A stretch of DNA of 10,320 nt. Origin: Larix sibirica. Its lineage: Eukaryota; Streptophyta; Pinopsida; Pinales; Pinaceae. The DNA is taken from assembly GCA_004151065.3 (NCBI GenBank), contig NWUY0300011427.1:8972-19291 (forward strand). Reading direction: 5' to 3'. Positions 1 through 7,680 of the stretch are shown here, in pieces. Position 1 is the stretch's first letter, and each line of letters opens with the position of its first letter. The notes below the pieces were generated by a model that saw nothing but the letters and a program-made list of their open reading frames with translations, ran no database searches and had not been told where the DNA came from. Made by a program: the position numbers and the translations under genes.

Positions 1-230
1 TAAGATTGTATATACAATGATAGATTATGGACATTGCCTCCCATGTTATGAGAATTTTGTTTACTTCCTCCTAACTAATTTTGGGGTGCATGAGCGTGAA
101 GATTCTCATTTAGTGAGCACTTCATCATCATGATGTTATAAACTTTTGGGTCAATTTTCATGACTTCTATGCTTTTGTGAAGAAATATGATGTTACAATA
201 TTGAAACAATGAATGCTATTAATGGTAAAG
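1..230. other. Left flank, no gene recognised
   Basis: This is AT-rich sequence before the inferred start of the LINE. Reading frames are short and no protein motif is recognisable. One GGTGCA hexamer lies at 95-100, the motif that clusters in the far right flank. A second weak match to the LINE's right junction (AAACTTTT at 140-147) offers an alternative, poorer, insertion boundary. Nothing else is supported here. Confidence 0.5.
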
Positions 231-245
231 TTTTTACAAAAATAC
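231..245 (+). repeat. Candidate left target-site duplication
   Basis: Fifteen bases match 7427-7441 at 12 positions, including an unbroken core TTTTACAAAA (232-241 and 7428-7437). The right copy follows the A8 tail directly, which is where a LINE target-site duplication belongs. The sequence is AT-rich, so a chance match is possible. Confidence 0.4.
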
Positions 246-560
246 GGGTTGGCAAGGTACCAACAATTATGATGAAGGATATTGAGTGTTTGGAAGGGAC
301 ACAAAGTTTGGGCGATGACGATGGTAGTTTTGTGGTAGGGTTCCTGAGCTGTTTCCCCATGGAACTATTTTTCGGTGATGCAGTTTTAGGGTGGGCTTTT
401 ATTGGGTCTTTGTCAGGGTTTGAGGATTCGCAACACCCTACTGGTCATTTGGAATCATTGACGGCGGGGGATTTTAAACCTTTGTGTTGTCTATAGGATG
501 GTCGGGGGGTGGGGGTCACTATTTCAGCTTTCCATTGTATGGACGATATGCATTGGTTAC

Positions 561-566
561 CACGTG
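561..566. promoter_or_regulatory. G-box (CACGTG), first unit
   Basis: This is a perfect palindromic CACGTG in the first 143-bp unit. G-boxes are bound by plant bZIP and bHLH factors. The location in a LINE leader, where an internal promoter is needed, makes a role plausible but unproven. Confidence 0.35.
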
Positions 567-703
567 ATCGGTGTGTGACTTTGGTGTTCGTCGGGAGTCA
601 ACCTTTTTGTTTTTAGCTGGAGTGTTTCAGTGTCTATAGGATGGTCGGGGGGTGGGGGTCACTATTTCAGCTTTCCATTGTATGGACGATATGCATTGGT
701 TAC

Positions 704-709
704 CACGTG
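704..709. promoter_or_regulatory. G-box (CACGTG), second unit
   Basis: This is the second copy of the same palindrome, 143 bp downstream of the first and 189 bp before the proposed ORF1 start. It came with the tandem duplication, so it is not independent evidence of selection. Confidence 0.35.
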
Positions 710-892
710 ATCGGTGTGTGACTTTGGTGTCCGTCAGGAGTCAACCTTTTTGTTTTTAGCTGGAGTGTTTCAGTGGGTCTTATCTCCTTTTTCGAGCTGT
801 TGTGTCTTACCCCCTCTTTTCCCATTTTCCGCTTGGGCCGTTTTTACTATTTCCCGTGTCTTTTGTCGGAAAGGGCTCTTCGATGGGAGGAT

Positions 893-2729
893 ATGGGGGA
901 TCCTTCTGTGCAGAATATTCCGAGTCTATTATCTCTAACGTCGATGAATTTTTGGATTGAGGAGAATGGTATTATGAAATCAGATGCATTTTATAAGGAT
1001 TTTATCAAAGGAAAATGGGCCTTGTCGACTCGTGGGGGACAATCTTCTCCTCGAGGCAAACACGTTTCGAAAAAGGGACACTTGTCGAAAAAAGGGGGGA
1101 AGGATCTTTCAGAGGGTTCCTTTCCTTCCTCTAACAGTGTTAAGTGTGATCTGGTTAACAAGAATGTGGGTCATCATCAAGGCTCGTCCAGGAGCTCGAA
1201 AAGAAGCTTGGAGAAGTGGAAGTGTCGACCGAGGGAACATTGGCTTATCCTGAGTCATGATATTGGTATGGAGGAGCTGGTTGAGTACAATATGACCGTT
1301 TTGGTTGGGAAATTCTCCTACAATGATATAAATAGGAAGGAGATTGTATGTTGGGTTTCACAGGTCTGGGGTCCTATATTGGATTATGTTCCTAGGGTTT
1401 CCGTTATGGCTCATGGCTGGTATGGTTTTAAATTCCAGGAAGAAGACCATGCTTCACTCATTTTTGGTAAGCTATGGTTGAAGGGTTTGGGCAGTTTGAT
1501 GTTGTAGCATTGGCATACGGATGTTGCAGCATTGGCAGGATACGATTCTATTTCGCTACCTTTGGTTTCTCCTTCCCGGTTTCCCCCTAGCTATGTGGAA
1601 TCGTGGGGCTTTTGAGGCAGTGGGCAATCGTCTTGGCCGGTTCCTTCATTTAGAAGAGGGGATTCTGAACGGGTTGATAAGAGAATGGGACGTATGCTGT
1701 TTGAGGTCGATATTTCTCTTGGGCTCATTGATATTTTTCACATAGAATGGTGTGGCCATAAATTTTCTCAAGTTATTGATTACTGGGGTATTCCGTTTCA
1801 CTGTTCAAATTGTAAATCGGTCGGAAATTTGTGGCGTCAATGCAATGGGGGTGCTCAAACTAAGGGGTCGGCTTCAGAGAATCTGCTTTGGTCATCAGAG
1901 GATGGTAGCGAGCAGGAGCTGTACATGGTTGGTGGAATGGACTGTTACTCAAATCGCTTTCCTCCTCCCGGTTCGATCCCGCCAGATATCGTGAGTAATT
2001 TAAAAGTATACGATCCCTGTTTTTACCATTCTTTAAATGATTTGGAGAAATATTTTATAAAAAATTTAGAGATAAAAATTTGTGGCGTTGGGAACCATGT
2101 TGATCGACATTCTTCTTCTTTCATTCCTTCATGTGATAATAGCTCCGAAAATCCTATCCCCAACCTTTTTTATGACATTGGTGAGGATCCACTTGTCGAA
2201 TTACTGTTCTTCAGGAATTGGTATCTTCCTCATCGACTACCATTCTCATCTCCTCTGAAAATGTGACTATGGCTTTCCCTCCCCCTTTCGATGCCCCCTC
2301 TTGTCTTTCGTCACCTATTCCTCTTGTTATTTCTTCCCTTTCTCATCTTGATAAGTTGAACATCTCTCTGGTCCCTGGGGGTCTTCGACAGTTTTATTGG
2401 TTCCGTCTTATTGTGAGATGGCTAAAAAATCTCCATTCCCCACTTATTTAAAAAATCGGGTTGTGGAGAAAATTCTAGAGTCTTAGTCGGAAAGGATAAT
2501 AAACCCCCCTATCTCCTTTGGTTCATCCAATGAAATTAAGGGTACGAGGTTGGGAGGTCTTGCGCTAAATTTCTCTCCTTTAAAGACGCCCAATGCCCGA
2601 AAACTTAAATTCAGTGCAAACTCAGTTAACGTGGAGGCGGATGCGCCTCTGTGCAATGTTGTGGATACCCTTTCTCCTGATTCCAGGGCTCTTAGAGGAA
2701 TTAAAGCCCTTGCTCGGGGTCGTGGATGA
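893..2729 (+). pseudogene. LINE ORF1, gag-like nucleic-acid-binding protein (broken)
   Basis: ORF1 proteins of plant L1 elements bind the element RNA as a nucleoprotein. The start at ATG 893 (MGDPSVQNIP) is my choice; the frame is open from 773. A DUF4283-like segment spans about 1250-1500 (LVGKF, then AHGWYGFKF) and continues after a frame change with FLLPGFPLAMWN and GNRLGRFLHLEE (about 1545-1660). A further change leads to MLFEVDISLG and a zinc knuckle, CSNCKSVGNLWRQC, at 1802-1843. There the usual histidine is asparagine (CX2CX4NX4C). A Ser/Pro-rich linker follows, then a C-terminal tail ending RGIKALARGRG before TGA 2727-2729. Lesions are TAG 1507 plus the 1498-1544 duplication (+1 frame), a frameshift near the G run 1658-1661, frame changes near 2218-2266 and 2352-2451, and TAG 2484-2486. 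The protein would be about 600 residues, normal for the family. Confidence 0.82.
1498..1544 (+). repeat. 22-bp net tandem duplication that breaks ORF1
   Basis: GATGTTGTAGCATTGGCA (1498-1515) is repeated as GATGTTGCAGCATTGGCA (1520-1537). Both are followed by TACG, the second after an additional GGA. The net gain of 22 bp moves the frame by one. This matches the observed jump of the DUF4283-like protein from the frame of 893 to the next. The first copy reads LML-stop-HW, and the second reads MLQHW. Confidence 0.85.
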
Positions 2730-3412
2730 TTTGTCTTTCTTTGAATATTAGGCAAGTGGGGGGCCTCCCCAAACAACTGCCCCTCAAAAGAGTTTTTCAG
2801 ATTATAAATTCGGACTTGGTTCTGTTTCAAGAAACTATGGTAAGTGAGGAGAAGGATAGGTTTTTTTTCAATAAGATTAAACCTAGTTGGATGATGTGCA
2901 CTGTGGATGCGGCTGGTTTATATGGTGGTAGGTTGGTTTCTTGGAACCCATAGGTTTTGTATTTGAGCTCTTTCAAAGTATCTATGGGAATTCTACTTTT
3001 GGGAAAAGTGCGGGGTTTTGACAAATTCATCAACATTGTTAACTGTTATGGTCCCTACTGTGATAGGGAAGCTTTTTGGGAAAGGGCTTGCACTGAACAT
3101 CTGCTGGATTTGGAAAATTTGATCTTAGCTGGAGATTTAAATTTTACCTGGGGTGCTTCGGATATTTGGGGGAGACATGCGAAGCTGGATCCTTTGGGGG
3201 ATTTCTTCAGGGATATATTCTCCTCTAAGAACTTGTTGGATATTGAGCCTTTCCCTCTTTCTCCTATGTGGTCCAATGGCAGGAAAGACATGGAGATTAT
3301 CTTAAAAAAATTAGATCATTTTCTTATTTCTGAGAACTTGTTCGAATGTTTTCATAATTATAGATCTTGGGTGCATCAGTCTCTCATTAGTGATCATCTC
3401 CCCATTATCTTT
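2726..3412 (+). other. ORF2 endonuclease domain (EEP/APE-like)
   Basis: This domain cuts the target strand to prime reverse transcription. Counting from ATG 2726, the active-site positions of the exonuclease-endonuclease-phosphatase fold are readable: N7 (in SLNIRQVGG), E36 (FQET), Y108 (NCYGPY), D137 and N139 (GDLNFTW), D197 (KLDHFLIS), D223 and H224 (ISDHLPI). The usual SWNIRG has become SLNIRQ. One TAG at residue 76 (2951-2953) is the only stop. It would be CAG before a single C-to-T change, though other origins are possible. The domain is otherwise in one frame throughout. Confidence 0.9.
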
Positions 3413-4103
3413 CAATTCGAAATGAAGGCATCTCATCAAAATTATCCTTTTAAATTTAATTTGGTGTGGTTATCTAACCAGATATTCAAGGAGGAGGTGG
3501 TGAAGCTCTGGTCAAATTTGGATGCATCCTCTAAACTTTTCAAGATGGATAAACTGGCCTCAAAATTGAAGAACTTAAAACTCCTCACAGTTGATTGGGA
3601 AAAGTCAAAGAAAAAAGAGTTGGCTTCGGAGTTGATCAGTCTTGAACTGTATTTGGGGGAGCTGATCACAAAATTTGTTTCTGTAGGTCTATGTCCCTTG
3701 GAGCGTGCCAGGATGCTAACTCCCGAGGAAAGGAAACTAAAAATTCTTCAAATTCAGGAGGAAACTTGGAGACTGAAGATCCATGCCATATGGATTAAAG
3801 CAGGGGACCAAAATACAATTTTTTTTCCATAGATTTTATGAAGCTTGTAGAATTCATAATACTATATGGGACCTTATTGATAGTGAGGGTCGAAGAATTG
3901 CTGGAGTTAATGATCTTCAAAATGAGGCTGTAAAGCATTTCCAAAATATCTATCAGGATCCTAAATCTTTGTCTTTGATTGAACAATTCAAAGTTATCAA
4001 GGAATATCCGAAATTGTATTCTGATGAGGAGGGTGAAAAAAGCTTCAAGGCAATCATGCTCCAAGAGATCAAAAAAAATCTGAAGGTTTTTGCAAAGGAC
4101 AAG
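3413..4103 (+). other. ORF2 linker between endonuclease and RT
   Basis: This segment is rich in Lys, Glu and Leu (for example KLKNLKLLTVDWEKSKKKEL), as expected for the helical linker of plant L1 ORF2. It contains the conserved signature GDQNTIFF...HRFYEACRIHNTI (about 3801-3866), which is split by one extra base in the T8 run at 3819-3826. Upstream of that point the frame is that of 2726. Downstream it is the next frame, until near 4320. Confidence 0.8.
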
Positions 4104-5290
4104 AGTCCTGGTCCGGATGGTTGGACTGTCGAACTCTTTATTACTTTCTTTGATGTCATGGGGAAGGACATCTGGGCGACTATGGATGAGTCTCGACAAA
4201 AAGGTTTGGTATCAAATGCTTTAAATTCTACTTTTTTTACTCTCATTCCAAAGTCTTCTCATCCAGATAACTTCAATGACTTCATACCTATTGCCCTCTG
4301 CAACTTGATCTATAATATTTATCTAAAATCATTTCTACAAGACTCAAACCGGGACTCTCTAAAATATACATCTCAATGGACCTGTTTGGTTTTTTAGAAG
4401 ATAGACAGATTCTGGATGCGGTGGGAGTGGCTCAAGAGGTTTTCTATGGTACAAAGCTTAAACACTTAAAATCTATTATACTCAAAATTGATTTGGTCAA
4501 GGCGTATGACATATTGAAATGGACCTTCCTCCGGCTCATACTTATCCATATAGGTCTGCCTTGGGTGGTGGTGAAATGGATTATGGAATGTGTCTCATCG
4601 GTGAATTTTGTTGTTCTCATAAATGGAAAGCCTTTGGTATTTTTTAAAGGTTCTAGAGGCCTCCAGCAGGGATGTCCGCTCTCACCTCTTCTTTTTCTCC
4701 TTGTCATAGAAGGTCTGAGTAGGTTGATTATCAAGGAAAAGGGGGAAGGTTCTGTTCAGAGAATAAAGGTAATTGGTCATTCCTCTGTGACTCACACTCT
4801 CTTTGTTGATGACGTTATGTTGTTTGGGAAGGGCTCCTTATCTGAGTGGCAACATTATAAGAAAATCATGGACCTCTTTTGTAATGTATCTGGTATGTTG
4901 GTCAATAATGACAAATCATGCTTCTTAGAAAATAATTTGGATATTGATACAAAACACCAGATTGGTATGTTTCTCTCTTTCTACTTCAAGGATCTGACTG
5001 GGGGAACCAAATATCTTGGCTTCTATATAAAACCATCTAATTATTTTATCAATGATTGGTTTTTTCTTTTAAAGAGATTCGACAATCAGATAAGTCATTG
5101 GAGTTGGCGTTGGTTATCTCTGGGTGGCAGGATCACCTTAGCAAAATTGGTGTTACAAAATCTGGTTGTTTACTGGATCTCCCTATGCAAAATTCCAAAG
5201 GAAATATTGAAAGGGATGCGTAGAAGGCTCTTTGGCTTCATCTGGTCTGGCGGTGTCGATAAAGAGAAGTTTCATCTAGTAAATTGGTAG
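4104..5290 (+). other. ORF2 reverse transcriptase domain and thumb region
   Basis: The RT opens with SPGPDGW (4104-4124) and continues through LIPKSSHP and DFIPIALCN, where the usual arginine of DFRPI is isoleucine. A missing base near 4320-4321 returns the frame. Then come FGFLEDRQILDAVG, motif A DLVKAYD with the catalytic Asp at 4490-4492, the GLQQGCPLSPLLF loop, and FVDD with the two catalytic Asp codons at 4808-4813. KYLGFYIKP and the SLGGRITL thumb-like segment follow, to the TAG at 5288-5290. All three catalytic aspartates are present. Motif spelling is typical of plant LINEs. Confidence 0.93.
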
Positions 5291-5918
5291 AGCTTGGCTC
5301 GTCCTTGGTAGTTGGGTGGCTGGTCTATAAAAAACTTTGAGTATTTCCCTACAGCATTGTGGGCAAAAAGCTTGTGGAGAGCTCTCTTTCCCAAATCGTC
5401 CTGGAGTTTGATTATCAGAGAAAAATTTCTAAAATCACTTTCTGTTGTAGACTGGTTTAGGAAGGGTCACCCTGGCACAAAGGGGGTGTCAAATTATTGG
5501 AATGGTCTTTTAGGTTCTTTCTCCACTATCTCTACTTGGATTTCTTGGATACCTGGGGATGGTCGTCATATTAGACTTGGAGAAGACCCTATTATGGGTG
5601 GTCCTCCTGTTTTCAGATTATATTTTGGCGTTATCTTGTTTTTGAGATCTAAAGGATATTGTACTTTAAATCATGTGGTCACTGCTTTGTCTGCTTTTGG
5701 GGGTAGATCAGTTTGGATATATTCTCAATAGATGGGGCTCTTTGGTAGTCTGGGGGAGGAGTGGAATGCATTTGTCAAGGGTCTTCGACGCCTAAATATC
5801 CATATATTGGAGTCTTCTGAAAAGCTTGCTTGGTCTTGGGATGTGGCTAATGGTTCTGTATCATCCAAAATTGCTTATGAATCTTTATTTGCTTCTGATC
5901 TCTCTCAGACTCAGTGGT
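5291..5918 (+). other. ORF2 connection region after RT
   Basis: The frame continues with LGGWSIKNFEYFPTALWAKS and WRALF, a conserved stretch following the RT thumb in plant LINEs, usually introduced by a Pro-Lys and a GG-W/L-G motif. Stops at 5309-5311 and 5729-5731 interrupt it. FSTISTWISWIPGDGRHIRL (about 5519-5578) matches the conserved IGDG-like segment that precedes the zinc-binding region. Confidence 0.8.
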
Positions 5919-6110
5919 GGCATCAGAGTGTGTGGAAGCTTTCCATTCCACTCAATTTAAAATATTTTATTTGGCTTTATTTGAGTAACAACATTCTGAC
6001 TTGGGATAATTTGCGCCGCGGGGGGGGGGGTTGTGGTCCTAACAAATGTTCGCTATGTTGTCTACAGTAGGAGACGATGGATCATTTATTTATCGAGTGT
6101 CGGTTTGTAA
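5919..6110 (+). other. ORF2 zinc-binding (zf-RVT-like) segment
   Basis: WWHQSVWKLSIPLNLKYFIW followed by CSLC and ETMDHLFIEC is the usual pattern of the zinc-binding segment between RT and RNase H. The metal ligands are readable: Cys at 6047-6049 and 6056-6058, His at 6083-6085, Cys at 6098-6100. A TAG at 6068-6070 lies between the two ligand pairs. An 11-base G run (6020-6030) encodes the glycines just before the first Cys and keeps the frame. Confidence 0.85.
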
Positions 6111-6396
6111 TGGGCTTATGGTCCTTAATTTGTCGCTCTGTTAGATTTTCGTTGGCCTGGTGATCCTTTTCATTAGATGATAGCCTGGGTGTGTGGATCG
6201 GTTGTGAAAAGGAATGGGCTGAGATCCCTTGCTTTATGATATCAAAAACCTGGAAGGCTTGAAACCTTTTCAATTTTGAAGGTATTCATCCAAATATGGA
6301 ACATATCTGCTACAGGGTAATCGCCTCTTTCAAGGAGTACAATATTCCGGTTTGCAGCGCAGTTTGTTCATTTTTTCGACACCCTCATCCAATTCC

Positions 6397-6790
6397 CACG
6401 GTTGATTTAATTTACCCCTGTGGATTTTTCGATGGGGATGCACGACCGGGAAATGGCACCAGTGGCGTAGGGGCGGTTTTTTTCCTTACCGAAAATTGCC
6501 ACTTTAGACTCTGGTAGAATATCGGGTGTGGAGGGTGTGGAACCAACACTCGAAGTGAACTTATTGCACTTTGGCTTCTGCTCCGCTTTGCTCTGTCTAA
6601 AGAATTATCCTCCCTACAGGTGCTGGGTGATTCAAATGTTATTATTTCATGGGAAAATGTTTCTTCTTCTCTAAAAGTGATGGTTCTTTCCTATTGGATG
6701 TCAGAGGCGTGATATTTTATTACTAGTTTTGAAAGCATCATTTTCTCACATGTCTACCATGATCACAATCAACTGGCTGATGGTTTATAA
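6397..6790 (+). other. ORF2 RNase H domain (RVT_3-like)
   Basis: RNase H would remove template RNA after first-strand synthesis. All four acidic positions are readable: Asp in FFDGD (6431-6433), Glu in NTRSELIAL (6557-6559), Asp in VLGDSNVII (6629-6631) and Asp in NQLADGL (6779-6781). The His of the FSHVYHDHN stretch is kept, but the usual Arg before Asp/Glu is His. Stops at 6515, 6710 and 6788 interrupt it. A C-terminal RNase H is known in a subset of plant L1 elements and was described there as archaeal-like. That subtype is inferred here from motif spelling only. Confidence 0.87.
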
Positions 6791-7182
6791 AAAATGACTT
6801 TATCTTCACTAGAGGGTGTCATGATGTGGGAAGAATGGTTTGACGATCAACGGATTTCCCATGGTTTCGAGGTTCTTTATCTGTCTTAGCTTTTTTTTCC
6901 TGTACCCTTGTTTCGCGTATTTAGATATTTTTGCGGCATTTATCCATATTGCAGGTGATTAGTCTTCCTTTCTCCCAACATCTTGTTGGTTTTTTGGGCT
7001 TTCCGGTGGACTCCGATTCTTTTTGGTTCACTTGGTATCAGAGGATGATCTCCCGTGCAGGTTTCTCAGGGTGTTTTCTGTGGGATTACAGTTGCGTCCA
7101 CTGAGATATGTGGTACTAGATTTTTCAGCTTTGTCTACTTTGTTCTGCAGCCTTTTGATGCGTAGGTTTTTTCCTTTTGGTA

Positions 7183-7202
7183 ATACCATTTTTGTATGGT
7201 AT
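7183..7202 (+). other. Short stem-loop in the 3' UTR
   Basis: ATACCAT and ATGGTAT form a 7-bp perfect stem with a 6-base loop. Stem-loops near the 3' end help the RT recognise its RNA in several LINEs. No such role can be shown here, and a stem of this size is common by chance. Confidence 0.3.
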
Positions 7203-7334
7203 CTCTTGGCAAGACAGTGTTATGGTTTTTTATCTACTATATAACTCTCTCTTTTATGACTTATGTTATGGCGGATGATAAGATACACTGTTATATTTCT
7301 CTGTTGGGGTGGTTTTAGCCCTTGTGAGGAACTT

Positions 7335-7406
7335 TGATGATAATATTGATATCAGTAATAGCATGCTATATGATGATAGTATTTATATCATTAATAGTAT
7401 GCTATA
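7335..7406 (+). repeat. 36-bp tandem duplication at the 3' end of the LINE
   Basis: Units 7335-7370 and 7371-7406 differ at 4 of 36 positions. Each begins TGATGATA and ends ATGCTATA. The pair lies 12 bp before the A8 tail, so it belongs either to the 3' UTR or to the terminal tail of the element. Confidence 0.88.
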
Positions 7407-7418
7407 TTTTCATTGGAT

Positions 7419-7426
7419 AAAAAAAA
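7419..7426 (+). other. Short A8 tail of the LINE
   Basis: Eight As end the element in the sense orientation, as expected for an L1-type insertion made from polyadenylated RNA. The tail is short, as in old copies. The candidate target-site duplication starts at the next base. Confidence 0.55.
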
Positions 7427-7441
7427 CTTTTACAAAAGAAC
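7427..7441 (+). repeat. Candidate right target-site duplication
   Basis: This is the right partner of 231-245 and lies immediately after the A8 run at 7419-7426. It has three mismatches in 15. The divergence suits an old insertion, since coding lesions are also numerous, but it weakens the proof. Confidence 0.4.
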
Positions 7442-7680
7442 TATTCCTTCCAATCAAAAGTTGAAGTCAAAATATACACATGATATTCACACCTTTTTCT
7501 TTCCATTTTACTAAGTATAATATTAATTTTTATATATGGCATGCATTATTTCATGGTTGGAGTAATGATGTAAATTTAAAAACATTCAAAGGTTTTCTGT
7601 GTGCATATTATATTTTTGTGGTTTACATTAGCGAGTGTATTTTTAATAAGTGTAGTATAAATTGAAATATTAAAAAAAAT
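7442..7680. other. AT-rich spacer, nothing recognised
   Basis: This is AT-rich DNA right of the insertion. The open stretch at 7480-7665 is rich in Phe, Tyr and Ile because of base composition and shows no protein motif. I see nothing functional in it. Confidence 0.5.

Larger units (their letters stand above)
488..775 (+). repeat. 143-bp tandem duplication in the LINE leader
   Basis: Two units with a period of 143 bp (488-632 and 631-775, overlapping by the junction bases) are identical except at 588/731 (T/C) and 593/736 (G/A). Each unit holds a G-rich stretch (six Gs, T, five Gs), a CACGTG G-box and a short T-rich end. The unit lies between the inferred 5' end and ORF1, so it is untranslated leader. 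It resembles in position the repeated promoter monomers known from some mammalian L1 families, but sharing of function is inference. It could equally be a local duplication after insertion. Confidence 0.9.
2726..6889 (+). pseudogene. LINE ORF2, endonuclease/RT/RNase H polyprotein (broken)
   Basis: ORF2 would nick target DNA and copy the element RNA from the nick. Its ATG (2726-2728) overlaps the ORF1 TGA in ATGA. The opening MICLSLNIR is the usual endonuclease start. The nominal length of 1388 codons to TAG 6887-6889 fits plant L1 ORF2. Domain order is endonuclease, coiled linker, RT, thumb/connection, zinc-binding, RNase H. Premature stops lie at 2951, 5288, 5309, 5729, 6068, 6161, 6260, 6515, 6710 and 6788. 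One extra base in the T8 run 3819-3826 shifts the frame, and one missing base near 4320-4321 restores it. Nearly all the catalytic residues I looked for remain. It is a pseudogene with no plausible full-length product. The surviving open stretches could at most make isolated domains. Confidence 0.93.
6890..7418 (+). other. LINE 3' untranslated region
   Basis: This is T-rich, non-coding sequence between the ORF2 stop and the A8 tail. It contains a short perfect hairpin (7183-7202), an 11-base match to the plant initiator-tRNA primer-binding sequence (7033-7043) and a 36-bp tandem duplication next to the tail. The weak reading frame around 7023-7244 has no recognisable motif and I regard it as chance. 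Confidence 0.7.
246..7426 (+). mobile_element. Degenerate, near full-length plant L1-type LINE
   Basis: This is a non-LTR retrotransposon that would move by target-primed reverse transcription. Seen directly are, in order, a leader with tandem units, an ORF1 with DUF4283-like and zinc-knuckle segments, an ORF2 with endonuclease, RT, zinc-binding and RNase H segments, a 3' UTR of about 530 bp and an A8 tail at 7419-7426. This order is known for plant L1-clade elements, including those that carry an archaeal-like RNase H. No LTR pair flanks the coding region. The element is inactive: ORF1 and ORF2 both carry stops and frameshifts. The limits rest on a weak 15-bp flanking repeat, so the 5' end is uncertain by perhaps 100 bp or more. 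The 3' end is better supported by the A run and the change in composition. Confidence 0.9.

Noticed and set aside
140-147. AAACTTTT as an alternative left target-site duplication
   Set aside because: It matches 7424-7431 for 8 bases only, with no extension. The match at 231-245 is longer.
209-496. 95-codon frame at the left end
   Set aside because: It crosses the inferred insertion border and enters the tandem repeat. There is no motif, and the translation reflects G- and T-rich leader sequence.
1970-1980. GGTTCGATCCC resembling a tRNA B-box / T-arm
   Set aside because: There is no A-box at the proper distance and no cloverleaf can be drawn. It lies inside the readable ORF1 linker (PPPGSIPPD).
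2483-2830. 115-codon frame on the minus strand, and other minus-strand frames over 2483-4734
   Set aside because: They are shadows of ORF1 and ORF2, whose plus-strand motifs are unambiguous.
6020-6030. Run of 11 Gs as a frameshift or assembly error
   Set aside because: The ORF2 frame is the same before and after the run, so no length error need be assumed. Raw reads would still be worth a look.
6082-6273. Minus-strand 63-codon frame
   Set aside because: It is antisense to the zinc-binding and RNase H parts of ORF2 and has no motif of its own.
7023-7244. 73-codon frame in the LINE 3' UTR
   Set aside because: It is Phe- and Leu-rich from T-rich composition, with no similarity to any known LINE C-terminus. 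ORF2 ends at 6889 after its RNase H.
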